Source of the DNA: Niastella sp. | Lineage (GTDB): Bacteria; Bacteroidota; Bacteroidia; Chitinophagales; Chitinophagaceae | Assembly (NCBI GenBank): GCA_016710595.1 | Contig: JADJVM010000008.1 | Span: 124,001-188,000 of the forward strand | Reading direction: 5' to 3' | Length of the DNA: 64,000 nt | In this document: piece by piece, positions 17,674-28,700 of the stretch | Numbering within the stretch: the first letter of the stretch is position 1 | Layout of the letters: each line of letters begins with the position of its first letter | The notes under the pieces: generated by a model | What the model saw: the letters and a program-made list of their open reading frames with translations, nothing else | The model's database searches: none | Told to the model about the DNA's origin: nothing | Made by a program: the position numbers and the translations under genes

Positions 17674-18485
17674 TTGATTTGAATTTCATATAATTTAGGC
17701 CATCTTTTACCGGTAATAAAAAATGTTTTAGAGGTACTATCATAAGCAATGCCATTAAAGTAATCGGTAACTCCTGCTTTCTTTTCATTTTCCGGCAGCA
17801 GGTTATCAAAATGCATAATGCCTACCACATGGCCACTTACAGGGTCAATTTTTAAAATAACATTTGTAGTATATTTATTGGCATACACATAGCCATCCAC
17901 GTACTCTAATTCATTGATCTCGTAAACGGGACCATTGTTATCAGCAACACCTACGGTACTTTTAATTTTAAATGTAGCAGGATCTACAAAATATAAATTC
18001 GGGTTCACTCCATCGCTTATAATCAGGTCAGTTCCATTATTGGTAATTCCCCAACCTTCATAAGGCCACTTAAAGGTTTTAATAGGTTTGGTTAAGTCTT
18101 TTAAACTATACACATAAACAATATTATTTTGCCAGGTAAGTTGATAAAGTGTGTCATGCAGAATAGTAACGCCCTCGCCAAAAATATCCTTGGTACCCAT
18201 CATGTGTTTAAATTCTACTTTGCCTGTTTTATAATCTGTAATACGGAGAGATGAATTTTCAAAATCACCGGTGCCTTCATACATTTTTCCCTGGTACATT
18301 TGTAAGCCCTGGGTATAAGCTGTTTCATCATGTGGATGTTGAGCAATTACCCGGTAAGTTAACACTGCAGGAGCTTGAATGCCAGACATTAAAGTAGTGT
18401 CAACAATATTATTATTATCATTATTTGTATTTCCTTTACAAGAAATGAGGGCGATACAGCAACACACATAAAAGATAGCTTTCAT
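17670..18485 (-). CDS. Glutaminyl-peptide cyclotransferase, plant/bacterial propeller type, lipoprotein
   Basis: This enzyme type converts N-terminal glutamine of peptides to pyroglutamate. The 271 residues start with a lipoprotein signal (MKAIFYVCCCIALISCKG), followed by a five-bladed propeller with family landmarks HDETAYTQGLQMYQGKMYEGTG, LTWQNNIVYVYS, ISDGVNPNLYFVDP and INELEYVDGYVYANKY. The protein should sit in the periplasm or on the cell envelope. Its stop codon overlaps that of the DUF1835 gene. Confidence 0.85.
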   Translation of the reverse strand: MKAIFYVCCCIALISCKGNTNNDNNNIVDTTLMSGIQAPAVLTYRVIAQHPHDETAYTQGLQMYQGKMYEGTGDFENSSLRITDYKTGKVEFKHMMGTKDIFGEGVTILHDTLYQLTWQNNIVYVYSLKDLTKPIKTFKWPYEGWGITNNGTDLIISDGVNPNLYFVDPATFKIKSTVGVADNNGPVYEINELEYVDGYVYANKYTTNVILKIDPVSGHVVGIMHFDNLLPENEKKAGVTDYFNGIAYDSTSKTFFITGKRWPKLYEIQIN

Positions 18486-18507
18486 TTATAATTCTATATT
18501 AAGGATA

Positions 18508-18515
18508 CAAATGTA
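18508..18515 (-). promoter_or_regulatory. Bacteroidota -7 promoter box for the cyclotransferase gene
   Basis: TACATTTG on the minus strand, 22 nt upstream of the ATG at 18485. Confidence 0.55.
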
Positions 18516-18745
18516 GGGGAGGATTTTATATTCTAAAATATGAATCTTGGTAAAAAATATAAAAATTTTGAGTTTACAATATTTAATTCTATTTTTGGAA
18601 TACCTCTGAGTCTATATTTCCATTTCCCCAAAGTGGCTAATTAAACTCTAATCTCTATAGCAGGATCCCTGCTTTTCCTTAAATCACCGGTTTCCAATAT
18701 CTCCTGGTAAGATCAAATTTACTTACACTTACATATTGGAGAATT

Positions 18746-19978
18746 ATGCGTTACTTAACCGGTTTACTCATCGGGATATTTAATTTTTTAGCCTTACAGG
18801 CACAGCGGAACTGTGGTACGGTTGAATATTTAAAAACTCACCCTTTTGTTGCATCACAAAATATTACAGAAAGAGGCGGTAGGGATACCATCATCAATGA
18901 AATTATTACCATTCCGGTTGTCATTCATGTTCTTTACAATAACCCGGCTCAAAATATCAGCGATGCACAAATACTTTCACAAATAGATGTTTTAAACAAA
19001 GATTACAGGGCGCTTAATCAAGATAAAGCAGGCACCCCTTTTGTATTTCAAAAATTGATAGCCGATTGCAGGATCAGTTTTTGCCTGGCAAAGGTTGCCC
19101 CAGGGGGATATTCTACAAATGGAATTATAAGAAAATATACAAACGTATCTTCTTTTTTACCAAATGATGATATGAAGTTTTCAGCCAGAGGAGGTGCAGA
19201 TGCATGGGATACAAAAAAATATTTAAATATCTGGGTTTGCAGTATGCAAGGGCGCATTTTGGGATATGCAGCAATGCCCGGTGGTCCTGAAAATTCCGAT
19301 GGAGTGGTAATAAATTATGATGTATTTGGTAACCGTGGGTCGGTACGTTCACCATTTGATAAAGGCCGTACTACCACGCATGAAGTAGGTCATTGGCTAG
19401 GTTTGAAACATTTATGGGGCGATTCAGATTGTGGTGATGATGGTATTGATGATACACCTCAGCAATATGGTTATAATTATGGCTGCCCAAGTTTTCCCCG
19501 TAAATCTTTATGCTCAACTGATGAAAATGGTGACTTGTTTATGAACTTTATGGATTTTGCAAATGATGCCTGCATGTTCATGTTTACCCAAGGCCAGAAA
19601 ATAAAAATGCGTTCTGTTTTTTCAAAAACAGGTTTCCGGAATGCCATGTTACAAAGCTTCACCTGCGATTCTGCAAATGCCAGCGCCGGCCCATTGCCGC
19701 AGGAAACGCCACGTACTACGGTTGCTGAACCGATACCCGAAATGCTCCGATTAAAATTGAACCCGGTATCTAATTTCATTGAGTTTATTTATAAAGAAAA
19801 ATCATTATTGGCAGGTAAGCAAGTGCAAATTTTTACTACCACTGGTGCAAGGTTATATCACGCTATATTACAAACAGGCAATGAAAAAATAAATGTGAAT
19901 TATTTGCCTTCGGGAATATATTTATTAGTAGTAGGTGATGGAGCTGACCGCAATATTTTTAAAGTGGTAAAAATATAG
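18746..19978 (+). CDS. Secreted M43 (pappalysin-type) zinc metalloprotease with T9SS sorting domain
   Basis: A 410-residue protein. A signal peptide (MRYLTGLLIGIFNFLALQAQ) is followed by a propeptide-like stretch and a catalytic domain with the extended zinc motif HEVGHWLGLKH and a Met-turn MNFMDF. The cysteine-bearing loop CGDDGIDDTPQQ between them is also typical of M43 cytophagalysin-like enzymes. The C-terminal 75 residues (LKLNPVSNFIEF ... LPSGIYLLVV ... FKVVKI) form a type A sorting domain of the type IX secretion system. It is probably released or surface-attached and acts on external proteins. A small hairpin (AGCAGG/CCTGCT, 18659-18673) lies 73 bp upstream. Confidence 0.88.
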   Translation: MRYLTGLLIGIFNFLALQAQRNCGTVEYLKTHPFVASQNITERGGRDTIINEIITIPVVIHVLYNNPAQNISDAQILSQIDVLNKDYRALNQDKAGTPFVFQKLIADCRISFCLAKVAPGGYSTNGIIRKYTNVSSFLPNDDMKFSARGGADAWDTKKYLNIWVCSMQGRILGYAAMPGGPENSDGVVINYDVFGNRGSVRSPFDKGRTTTHEVGHWLGLKHLWGDSDCGDDGIDDTPQQYGYNYGCPSFPRKSLCSTDENGDLFMNFMDFANDACMFMFTQGQKIKMRSVFSKTGFRNAMLQSFTCDSANASAGPLPQETPRTTVAEPIPEMLRLKLNPVSNFIEFIYKEKSLLAGKQVQIFTTTGARLYHAILQTGNEKINVNYLPSGIYLLVVGDGADRNIFKVVKI

Positions 19979-20001
19979 AATAAAGGTAGGGCGATAAAAA
20001 A

Positions 20002-21120
20002 TTAAGAAACAGTTTTACGATAATGCACATTTCTTTTTGCCAGGTAATCCATTACAAATTCAAAACATCCGGGAGTAGGCGCAACAAGTTCCGGAGGGAA
20101 TATCCCTTTTTCATTAAAAAAATTCTTCAATAATAAATTTACGGCAGCTGTACAGGTATAGCCAGTAGTGCGGCTCATGCTTGATGTTTTAGTTGCTTCA
20201 TCATATTCATCATATAAAAAATATTCTACACACACTTGCTTATCATGCATCATCCCTTTCATTATGATTTTCATGATTGTAAATTCAGGTTCGGCTTCAC
20301 CCAACTTCCATTGTTCAAATAAAATTTTTGATGTGAATTGCATGGGAGATACCTGCTGCCCCTGTACCTGCATGGGCTCATGATTTAGAAATCCTGCCTT
20401 TATTAATGATTGTATTAACTTGATATGGCCCGGGTAACGTAGTGTCTTTTCTTTCATGTTGAGAATATCCGGCATGGTAAAAAGCAGGCTTCTCAATCCA
20501 TCCGTATTAAAACTTTCGAGTGTACCGGCATATTCAAAATCTATTAATTCGACATCACTGAGCGCCGGCTTGGTAATGATATGGCCGTTTTCTACATACC
20601 GGGCTGGTCGTGTATATTCTTCAAGTACATCAATAGGTGAAAAAGGAGCTTTATATTCCCATGGTTTTATTCTCAGTTTTGGCAAACCACCTACCATACA
20701 TTCAAATTGATCAATCTTCATTATAGTATTGTAGTAACCCAGTACCCAGTTACTCATACCCGGGGCTACGCCACAATCTACAATTGCAGTAACGCTATGT
20801 TGCTTTGCCAGCTCATGTAATTGCAAGGCATCTTCTGGAAAGAATGAAATATCCACCACATTTTTTCCTTGTATGATCACCGCTTCCAAAGTTTTATACC
20901 CCATAAAACCTGGTACGGCACAAACAACCATATCACAATTTTGTAATAAGGAGTGATACTGAGATGTATCAGAAAGATCTGCAACCCGGGTTTCTATTCC
21001 GTCAGGTAATAATGTAAGATTGTTTAGATTGATATCAATACAGGTAACCCGGTGATCTTTGGCTAAATCTATTGCCATAGCACGGCCTACCATGCCTGCT
21101 CCCAATACAACAATTTGCAT
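20002..21120 (-). CDS. Saccharopine dehydrogenase family protein
   Basis: A 372-residue oxidoreductase with an N-terminal Rossmann motif VVLGAGMVGRAMA and an acidic residue ending strand 2 (VTCIDIN). CAVPGFMGYKTLEAVI, VVDISFF and VDCGVAPGMSNWVLG are landmarks of the saccharopine reductase/dehydrogenase group. Family members act in lysine degradation or in carboxynorspermidine-type reactions; the substrate is not settled here. The gene starts 39 bp downstream of the osmC-like gene, in line with dnaG, suggesting one transcript. Confidence 0.8.
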   Translation of the reverse strand: MQIVVLGAGMVGRAMAIDLAKDHRVTCIDINLNNLTLLPDGIETRVADLSDTSQYHSLLQNCDMVVCAVPGFMGYKTLEAVIIQGKNVVDISFFPEDALQLHELAKQHSVTAIVDCGVAPGMSNWVLGYYNTIMKIDQFECMVGGLPKLRIKPWEYKAPFSPIDVLEEYTRPARYVENGHIITKPALSDVELIDFEYAGTLESFNTDGLRSLLFTMPDILNMKEKTLRYPGHIKLIQSLIKAGFLNHEPMQVQGQQVSPMQFTSKILFEQWKLGEAEPEFTIMKIIMKGMMHDKQVCVEYFLYDEYDEATKTSSMSRTTGYTCTAAVNLLLKNFFNEKGIFPPELVAPTPGCFEFVMDYLAKRNVHYRKTVS

Positions 21121-21159
21121 ACATTATTTTTTAAAAGTAAATACGATGAGTATGGATTA

Positions 21160-21564
21160 TTATGCCCATTCATAATTAACGTCCACAATCAAATCAGGAT
21201 GTAAACTTTTCATTACCGGGCAATTGTTTCCTGTTCTTTCTAAAATGTCTTTATCTCTTGCATCAAGGTTTAATGCCGGGATATGAACTACAATTTCTAT
21301 TTTACCGATGCGGCGGGGATCTGCTAACATGTGTTTAGTTACCTCAAGCTTTGTACCTCTTAATTCAATTTTCATATCCATTGCTTTAATCCCCATGGTA
21401 GTGATCATACAAGTTGCCAACGCCATACATACTGAATCGGTAGGGCTAAAACGTTCTCCTTTGCCCCGGTTGTCAGTGGGCGCATCTGTTTCAATAATTG
21501 AACCACTCTGTAAATGAGTGCTAATGCATCGCAGGTTACCTGCATATTCTACAGTTGCTGTCAT
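21160..21564 (-). CDS. OsmC/Ohr family protein
   Basis: A 134-residue protein of the OsmC fold, whose members reduce organic hydroperoxides with a cysteine pair. The two expected cysteines are present: Cys52 in ALATCMITTMG and Cys115 in NNCPVMKSLHP. Length and the GKGERFSPTD segment fit the YhfA-like subgroup. It lies 37 bp downstream of dnaG and 39 bp upstream of the saccharopine dehydrogenase-like gene. Confidence 0.85.
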   Translation of the reverse strand: MTATVEYAGNLRCISTHLQSGSIIETDAPTDNRGKGERFSPTDSVCMALATCMITTMGIKAMDMKIELRGTKLEVTKHMLADPRRIGKIEIVVHIPALNLDARDKDILERTGNNCPVMKSLHPDLIVDVNYEWA

Positions 21565-21601
21565 GTGTTTTGTTTTATATGAATTTTGCCAGACAATCCA
21601 T

Positions 21602-23536
21602 TTATATTTTAAAAATTACGGTTCCCATTGCACCCGTGAGATCTTTTTCCAGTTTTTTTAAAGCAATATGCATATCCACGCATAGCATTTGGTCTTGCTC
21701 GTTGGTACTCTTTTCCATCACAGTTTGATTTTCGGCAATCAGTCTTTTTATTTTCCTGAGTTTAAGATAATTTAAAGTTGACAATACTTCTTCTTTAAAT
21801 AATTCTTCCCTTGTAGGAATATGGCCTTCATATCTTTCTTTCCAGTTGTGGCTGATTTCTGTGGAATAATCCATTAAGTTTATTACCATGGCATTTAGTT
21901 CCCGGTCTTCATGGTACAAAAAGTTTTTTGCTGTAGGTTTCAATCCCTCCTCGTACCATTTTTTATATGTTTCAAATACCCTCACCAACGCAGTATTGTC
22001 AAGCATATAGTCTGCCCCAAACTCTTCTATTTGTGTAAAAAGAAATTCAGCTACTGTATTTGATTCATCCCAGGGGTTATTACCAAATTCAATCAGGCTG
22101 CGTAAGAAAGCTTGCTCATTGAGTTCATCGGTATTAAAAAAAGTTAAGCCTTCATCTGTTGATTCTGTACCCATTTCTGCTGAAGGACCTGGCTTGAATG
22201 CATTTCTGTTTTCTTCTTTTAAAACTTTATCCCTAATTAATTTATTTACCAGTGCATTCATGCCCGCTTCTTCAATCTTTAAAATCTCCGAAACCTGTTT
22301 TATATAATCCTGCCGTTTGGTGAACTCTTCTGTTTTATTAATTTTAGAAATTGTTTCAGCCATCTGGTTTACTAAGGCTGCTTTTTTGGTACTATCATTT
22401 CCAGCTTCTGTAATGGCAGCTTCTAACTGGAATAAAATAAAATCCTTTTTATTTTCCTTAATAAAATTCCGGAAAGCTTCTGCACCAATTTTATGAACAT
22501 AACTATCCGGGTCTTCGTTTCCGGGAATCAATACAAGTTTTACATTTAACCCTTCTTCAATAGCAAGGTCCAGCCCACGGAGTGCTGCTTTTACACCGGC
22601 ACTGTCACCATCGTAAATGATGGTTAAGTTATTGGTATATTTTTTTATTAACCTTAGTTGGTCAGGCGTTAAAGATGTACCTCCGCTTGCTACTACGTTT
22701 TCAATTCCGGATTGATGCAGGCTTACTACATCTGTATACCCTTCTACCAATAAACATTCATCGGCTTTATCAATCGCCATTCGGGCAAAATAAGAGCCAT
22801 ATAAAACCCGGCTTTTAATATAAATCTCATTTTCTGGCGTATTTATATACTTTGGCGCTTTGTCATTATTCTTAATAACCCTGGCGCCAAATCCTAATAC
22901 TTTTCCACTTTGGTTGTGAATGGGAAAAATAATCCTGCCCCGGTAATTATCGCTTAAATGCCCATCCCGCATAACCACTAAACCGCTTTTTTGTAAAAGT
23001 TCAGGATTATACTGTGCTGCGGTAGCTGCCTGGGCTAGTTCATTCCTGGCTGATGGGTTGTAGCCTAACTGAAATTTCTTAATGATATCTTCTCTAAAAC
23101 CTCTTTCTTTTAAATAGGCTAATGCAATATCCTTACCTTCTTCAGAATGTAATAGGGCATTGCTAAAAAACTGCTGGGCAAAATTATTTATGATGTAGAG
23201 GCTGTCTGCACTTTGCTGAAGTTGTTTTTGCTCTTCACTTTGTGCTGTTTCTTCAATTTCTACATTATATTTATTGGCCAGCCAACGAAGCGCTTCTACA
23301 TAACTGTATTTTTCCAAATCCATTAAAAAACCAATGGTATTGCCACTTTTGCCGCAACCAAAACATTTATAGATTTCTTTGGTGGGCGATACCGTAAATG
23401 AGGGTGTTTTTTCATTATGAAACGGGCATAGCCCCAGGTAGTTGGAACCTCTCTTTTTAAGCTTTACAAACGAACCCACAATTTCTATAATATCTATGCG
23501 GCTTTGTATTTGTTGTATGGTTTGCTGACTAATCAA
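21602..23536 (-). CDS. dnaG: DNA primase
   Basis: This enzyme synthesises RNA primers at the replication fork. The N-terminal CHC2 zinc finger (CPFHNEKTPSF ... KCFGCGKSG), the LGFGARV segment of the catalytic core, and the TOPRIM domain (LLVEGYTDVVSLHQ and IIYDGDSAGVKAA) are all intact, followed by a C-terminal helical helicase-interaction region. The longest frame opens at 23575. However, primases normally begin with ISQQTIxxI, so the TTG at 23534-23536 directly before ISQQTIQQI gives the expected 644-residue protein. The upstream ATG would add 13 hydrophobic residues. This start choice is inference. Confidence 0.94.
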   Translation of the reverse strand: MISQQTIQQIQSRIDIIEIVGSFVKLKKRGSNYLGLCPFHNEKTPSFTVSPTKEIYKCFGCGKSGNTIGFLMDLEKYSYVEALRWLANKYNVEIEETAQSEEQKQLQQSADSLYIINNFAQQFFSNALLHSEEGKDIALAYLKERGFREDIIKKFQLGYNPSARNELAQAATAAQYNPELLQKSGLVVMRDGHLSDNYRGRIIFPIHNQSGKVLGFGARVIKNNDKAPKYINTPENEIYIKSRVLYGSYFARMAIDKADECLLVEGYTDVVSLHQSGIENVVASGGTSLTPDQLRLIKKYTNNLTIIYDGDSAGVKAALRGLDLAIEEGLNVKLVLIPGNEDPDSYVHKIGAEAFRNFIKENKKDFILFQLEAAITEAGNDSTKKAALVNQMAETISKINKTEEFTKRQDYIKQVSEILKIEEAGMNALVNKLIRDKVLKEENRNAFKPGPSAEMGTESTDEGLTFFNTDELNEQAFLRSLIEFGNNPWDESNTVAEFLFTQIEEFGADYMLDNTALVRVFETYKKWYEEGLKPTAKNFLYHEDRELNAMVINLMDYSTEISHNWKERYEGHIPTREELFKEEVLSTLNYLKLRKIKRLIAENQTVMEKSTNEQDQMLCVDMHIALKKLEKDLTGAMGTVIFKI

Positions 23537-23690
23537 AAAAATATATGCTAAAATTGGGCATAAAATTACCAACATTCTGTCAAAAAAATCCAGGAATCAT
23601 AAATATGCAGGTCATGGCACGATTTATGAATATTTGGATGCGCATATCAGCAACTTATAATATCTTTAACATCAAAATAAAACTTTACAG

Positions 23691-24944
23691 ATGAAGCAAT
23701 TTTTTATTCTATTGACATTTTTATCAGCAACCTTGTTTACTTATGGACAAAAGTTGGATGACATTACAGCATTAATGAATAAGCAACAATATAAAGAAGC
23801 AAAAGCCGGCATAGACCAATATTTAGCGAATGCAAAAAATGCAAATGATGCGGATGCCTGGTATTATAAAGGAAGAATATATAATGCACTCAGTACAGAT
23901 AAATCTGTATCCGGTACAGAAGCATACCAGGATAAATTAGAAGCATTTGATGCATTTAAAAAAGCCCAAACACTCGATCCAAAAGAACTCCGTTTTAAAC
24001 TGGAACAATACCTTTCTTACCTTGATTTGTATTCAGGATTTTATGATCTTGGGGCTAAGGATTTTAATGAGAAAAAATTTGATGCTTCTTTATCTGCATT
24101 TGAAAAAGCATTGGAAGTAAAAGATTATATCCTGGCAAAAAATATTACGTTCGACCAGGTAACCCTGCATCCTTTAGATACCGGACTTGTAATGAATGCC
24201 GCTATTGCCGCCTTACAGGCAAATAAAGAAGACGTGAGCATGAAATATTTTCAGCAAATGGCTGATTATAATGTAGACGGTGAATCTAATTTACAAGTGT
24301 ACCAATTATTAGCCGATTATTATGAAAGAAAAAAAGATTCTGATAAGCTACAGGCCATACTGGCTAAGGGTCGCAAACTATATCCCAAAGATGGATATTG
24401 GGATGAAATTGACTTAAAACAAATAAAAGATAAACCGGCTTTATTGGCTAAGTACCGGGAAATGATCGTAAAAGATCCAAATAACTTTGGACTGAATTAT
24501 AATTATGCCGTAGAAATTTATAATTTATTGTACAATAAAAATGATGAACGCCCGGCTAATGAAGAAGAATTAAAATCGCAACTTACCGAAGCACTGAAAA
24601 ATAGTATAAAGTTAGATACAACGATTGACGCAACGGTACTTATGGCAAATCATTTATACAATATTGCTGCCGATTATGGCAATGCTGCAACTTTAATAAA
24701 AGGTACAAAACCCGAAGATGTAAAAAAACGGAATGATCTCAATAAACAATCTGTTTCTGTTATGGAAGAATGTATTGGATATTGCAATTCAGGTATAGCC
24801 TATTATGATAAACTTCCTTCACTTAACGGTAGGCAAAAAAGCAATGAGATCATCATGCTGGGTTATTTAATTGATATCTACGGAATAAAAAAAGATCCCA
24901 AAAAAGTAGCGGAGTATGAAGCTAAGCGAAAAACTTTAATGTAA
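23691..24944 (+). CDS. Secreted TPR-repeat protein
   Basis: A 417-residue protein with signal peptide MKQFFILLTFLSATLFTYGQ and TPR helices across the body, such as DADAWYYKGRIYNAL, FDASLSAFEKALEVKDY and VYQLLADYYERKKDSDKL. It is probably a periplasmic scaffold; partners and role are unknown. It is convergent with the FMN reductase gene, with a shared hairpin terminator between them. Confidence 0.8.
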   Translation: MKQFFILLTFLSATLFTYGQKLDDITALMNKQQYKEAKAGIDQYLANAKNANDADAWYYKGRIYNALSTDKSVSGTEAYQDKLEAFDAFKKAQTLDPKELRFKLEQYLSYLDLYSGFYDLGAKDFNEKKFDASLSAFEKALEVKDYILAKNITFDQVTLHPLDTGLVMNAAIAALQANKEDVSMKYFQQMADYNVDGESNLQVYQLLADYYERKKDSDKLQAILAKGRKLYPKDGYWDEIDLKQIKDKPALLAKYREMIVKDPNNFGLNYNYAVEIYNLLYNKNDERPANEEELKSQLTEALKNSIKLDTTIDATVLMANHLYNIAADYGNAATLIKGTKPEDVKKRNDLNKQSVSVMEECIGYCNSGIAYYDKLPSLNGRQKSNEIIMLGYLIDIYGIKKDPKKVAEYEAKRKTLM

Positions 24945-24965
24945 CAGAATAACAAAAAGGATATA

Positions 24966-24998
24966 AAAAAAGGGGAAGCATTTGCTCCCTTTTTTATT
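24966..24998. terminator. Bidirectional terminator between TPR gene and FMN reductase gene
   Basis: A GGGGAAGCA/TGCTCCC imperfect stem near 24972-24989, flanked by A runs on the left and T6 on the right, between convergent genes. It overlaps the last codons of the minus-strand gene. Confidence 0.7.
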
Positions 24999-25542
24999 TT
25001 GTAATTGTTGCCAGCCACAAAAGTTCTTTAATAATATTTGCGGCATTTTTATCTGAAATTGATTTATCAACCGGGCTGCCGTGTTCTGTAAATGATTCCT
25101 GCACTTTGGCCACCTGGAAAAAAGAAGGTACCAGTAATGCTTTTAATTTCCATAATGTAAATCCTAAGGATGTTAATACCTGCGAAGCTCCAAAAGCTCC
25201 ACTTGATACTGTAGCTATGGCTACCGGTTTACGATACCATTCTTCGCCCAACCCATCAATCATATTCTTTAAAGCTGCAGGATAACCTCCATTGTACTCA
25301 GGTGTTACGATCAATACGCCATCTGCATTTTTTATTTCTTCTGAAATGCGCAATAAGGCAGTGGGTGGGTTTTCCAGGTATTTTAATCTTTCATTGAGTA
25401 AAGGCAAACTCATTTCCTGCAAATCAATGATCCCCGCATTTATTTGATGATTTTCTTTTAAATAATTTTTAAAATAGAGCGCTACCCGGTTACTCATCCT
25501 GCCTTGCCGAACACTGGATGATATAATGGTTATTTTTTGCAT
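24994..25542 (-). CDS. NADPH-dependent FMN reductase (flavodoxin-like)
   Basis: A 182-residue protein of the NADPH-dependent FMN/quinone reductase family. It starts with the strand ITIISSSVRQGRMSNRVA, where the phosphate loop binds FMN. LIVTPEYNGGYPAALKNMID is the signature segment contacting the flavin ring, and VSSGAFGASQVLTSLG follows. Likely roles are quinone or chromate-type reduction and redox stress defence. It is a soluble cytoplasmic protein. Confidence 0.88.
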   Translation of the reverse strand: MQKITIISSSVRQGRMSNRVALYFKNYLKENHQINAGIIDLQEMSLPLLNERLKYLENPPTALLRISEEIKNADGVLIVTPEYNGGYPAALKNMIDGLGEEWYRKPVAIATVSSGAFGASQVLTSLGFTLWKLKALLVPSFFQVAKVQESFTEHGSPVDKSISDKNAANIIKELLWLATITK

Positions 25543-25683
25543 ATCTTCTTATTTTATCACAATTCAGGCCATAAATTGTATCAAAACAAGGGCTTGAATC
25601 AGGTTATTTTTTTTGTGTACAATCTGTGCATAATTACGGGGTAATTCCCACAAAATCAAACTAATTTTCATCATCCATTCTGT

Positions 25684-25691
25684 TATATTTG
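25684..25691 (+). promoter_or_regulatory. Bacteroidota -7 promoter box for smc
   Basis: TATATTTG, 25 nt upstream of the GTG start of smc at 25717. Confidence 0.6.
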
Positions 25692-25716
25692 CTCCCTTAC
25701 TTAAAATAGAAAAATA

Positions 25717-28700
25717 GTGCGTTTAAAGAGTCTTGAAATAAAAGGTTTTAAAAGCTTTGCTGATAAAACCGTATTGAATTTTGATGAAGGAATTACCGGT
25801 GTAATTGGCCCCAATGGCTGTGGAAAGAGTAATATCATTGATAGCATCCGCTGGGTAATTGGTGAGCATAAAATAAGTAATCTGCGAAGCGAAAACTTAG
25901 AAAGCCTGGTTTTTAATGGCAGTAAAAGCCGTAGCGCAAGCGGCCTGGCAGAAGTAAGCCTTACATTTGAAAATACAAAAAACCTTTTGCCTACTGAATT
26001 TAATACCGTAACGGTTACCCGTAAATATTATAAAAGTGGTGAAAGTGAATACCGGTTAAATGATGTTGCCTGCCGGCTAAAAGATATCCATAATTTATTT
26101 ATGGATACAGGGATAAGCACCGATAGCTACGCCATTATTGAACTGGGCATGGTAGATGATATCATCAAAGACAAAGAAAATAGCCGCCGCAAAATGCTGG
26201 AACAAGCTGCCGGTATTACCATTTATAAAACACGTAAAAAAGAGGCAAAGCTTAAGTTGGATGCTACAGAACAAGACCTGGCACGTATTGAAGATTTATT
26301 ATTCGAGATCAACAATCAACTTAAAACATTAGAAAGTCAGGCGAAAAAAGCAGAGAAATATTATGAAATAAAAAAAGATTACAAAGAAATTAGTATTGAA
26401 CTCGCCAAAGCAGCCCTCGAAGGATTTAACCTTACTTACCGTGACCTCAATGAAAAGCAACAGGCAGAGGTAGATAAGCGGATTGAATTGGAAACTGCCA
26501 TCGCTAAAGAAGAAGCGGCGCTTGAACAGGAAAAACTGGCCTTTATTGAAAAGGAAAAAGCCCTGCATGTAATGCAACATGAATTCAACGAAAAGTTAGA
26601 TAAAGTACGCAACAAAGAAAATGAAAAGAACCTTGCGGCCCAGCGTTTGCAATATTTAAAAGAACGCAAAACCAGCTTAGATAGTTTTATAAGTAAAGCA
26701 GCAGATCAATTAAAAGGATTAAACGAAAGCATCATTTTTACCGGAAGCCAGGTAAAAGATGAAGAACTAAAACTTGCAGAACTGGAACAAGCAACCAGTT
26801 TATTAAAAAAACAGGTAGAAGATAAGCGACTGGTGTTTGATGAAAAAAGAGCGCTCATTGATGGTTTACGAAGAGATAATAATGTTTTGCAGCATAAGCA
26901 ATTTGATGCTGAAAAAAAGGTTGCCGTAGCTGATACATCTATCCAAAACCTGCAACGGAACATCCAGCAACTGGAAGAAGAAAAAAAACAACGGCAAATT
27001 ACTTTAAAGCAATTAGAAGAAGATAAAAAGACCCGGGAAGAAGAGCTGGAAACAAATAAAAGCAGGTTACAGGAATTGTTGCAGCACCAGCAAAAAACCA
27101 AAGAACAAATTTTAAATGCCCAGGCACAGATGGAAGGCCTGAGAAATAAACTGGCTGAAGAAAGCCGGAAATTAGATGCCCGTATCAATGAGTATAACCT
27201 ATTGAAAAGCCTGGTTGATTCCATGGAAGGCTACCCGGAGAGTGTAAAATTCCTGCACAATAATCAAAACTGGAATTATACTGCTCCCTTACTTTCTGAT
27301 ATCATTTATGTAAATGAAGAATACCGCACTGCGGTTGAAAATGTACTGGAACCTTACTTGAATTATTATGTGGTAAATACACTGGAAGATGGTTTAAAAG
27401 CTGTTTATTTATTAGATGAAAATAAAAAAGGGAAAGCAAACTTTTTTATTTTAGACAAGTTTGAAGATACTGCTGCAATTGCGCAGCCCGAAGGTACTAT
27501 ACCAGCATTGAGTGTAATTGAAGTGGATGAAAAATATAAAAAAATTGCATCTCACCTATTAGGTAAGGTATTTATTGCAAAGGATAATTCGATAAACTTA
27601 AACAACGTAAATAGGGATGCCGTTATACTTGAAAAAACAGGCAAATACGTAAAAGGGAAATATGCTATCAGTGGCGGTAGTGTTGGTTTATTTGAAGGAA
27701 ATAAAATTGGGCGTGCCCGCAACCTGGAAAAAATGCAGCAGGATATAGATGCACAACAGGTTACTGTAAACGCATTAAAAACAGATATTCAGCAAAAACA
27801 TAGCGAGGTAATTACCTTTAATGAAGATCTTAAGGAAAACGAAATACGGCAGTTACAACAGGATATAAATACGCTTATCAATCATGTTTTTTCTCTTCAA
27901 AACAAGTTTGAAAACCTTACACAGCAGGAAAATCAAAGCATTGCCCGCCTGCAGGATTTGAACCAGCAATTTACCCACAACCAGGAAGCCATTGCGGTAA
28001 CCAGGCAGGAATTAGAAAATTACAATACTCAGCTCCAGGATTTAAATACTCAACTGCAGGCTATAGAAACAGATTATACTGCTGCAGAAACAGAATATGG
28101 GGATGCTACAAACAAATTCAATGAAAGCAATTTGCAAGTTACCCGCCAGCAAAGTAAACTCGCTTCTATTAACCAGGAACTACAATTTAAATCGAGCCAG
28201 TTAGAAGAATTAAACCAACAGGTAGAAAATAGCAATAGCCAATTGCAGGAAGCTTCTTTAAATATAGAAACTGAAAGTACCGGTTTACAGGATTTAGAAC
28301 AACTTGTAATTGCGATGCTGCAAAGTAAAGAAGTTGATGAAAAGAAATTGAATGAAGCTGACCAGCAATATTATAACCTTCGAAATATTTTACAGGCAAA
28401 GGAAAGTGAACTTCGTTTAAAACAAAGAAATAAAGAAGGCATTGATAACTTGCTAACCGAAATAAAAGACAGGCTTACCGATTTAAAACTCCAACTGGCA
28501 GGGATGAAAGAAAGATTGAACGTGGAGTTTAAAGTTGACCTGGATAGTATTATTGATGAACCCCGCTCGGGAGAAATGCCATTAGAAGAATTACAGGAAA
28601 AAAATGAACGCCTTAAAAAGCGTTTAGAAAATATTGGTGAAGTAAACCCTACTGCCATTGAGGCTTTTACCGAAATGAAAAAGAGGTATGAGTTTATTCT

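Noticed and set aside
18659..18673. AGCAGG-ATC-CCTGCT hairpin with a short T run upstream of the metalloprotease gene
   Set aside because: A 6-bp stem with a 3-nt loop and only four T is weak, and no transcript is known to enter it. It is noted only in the gene entry.
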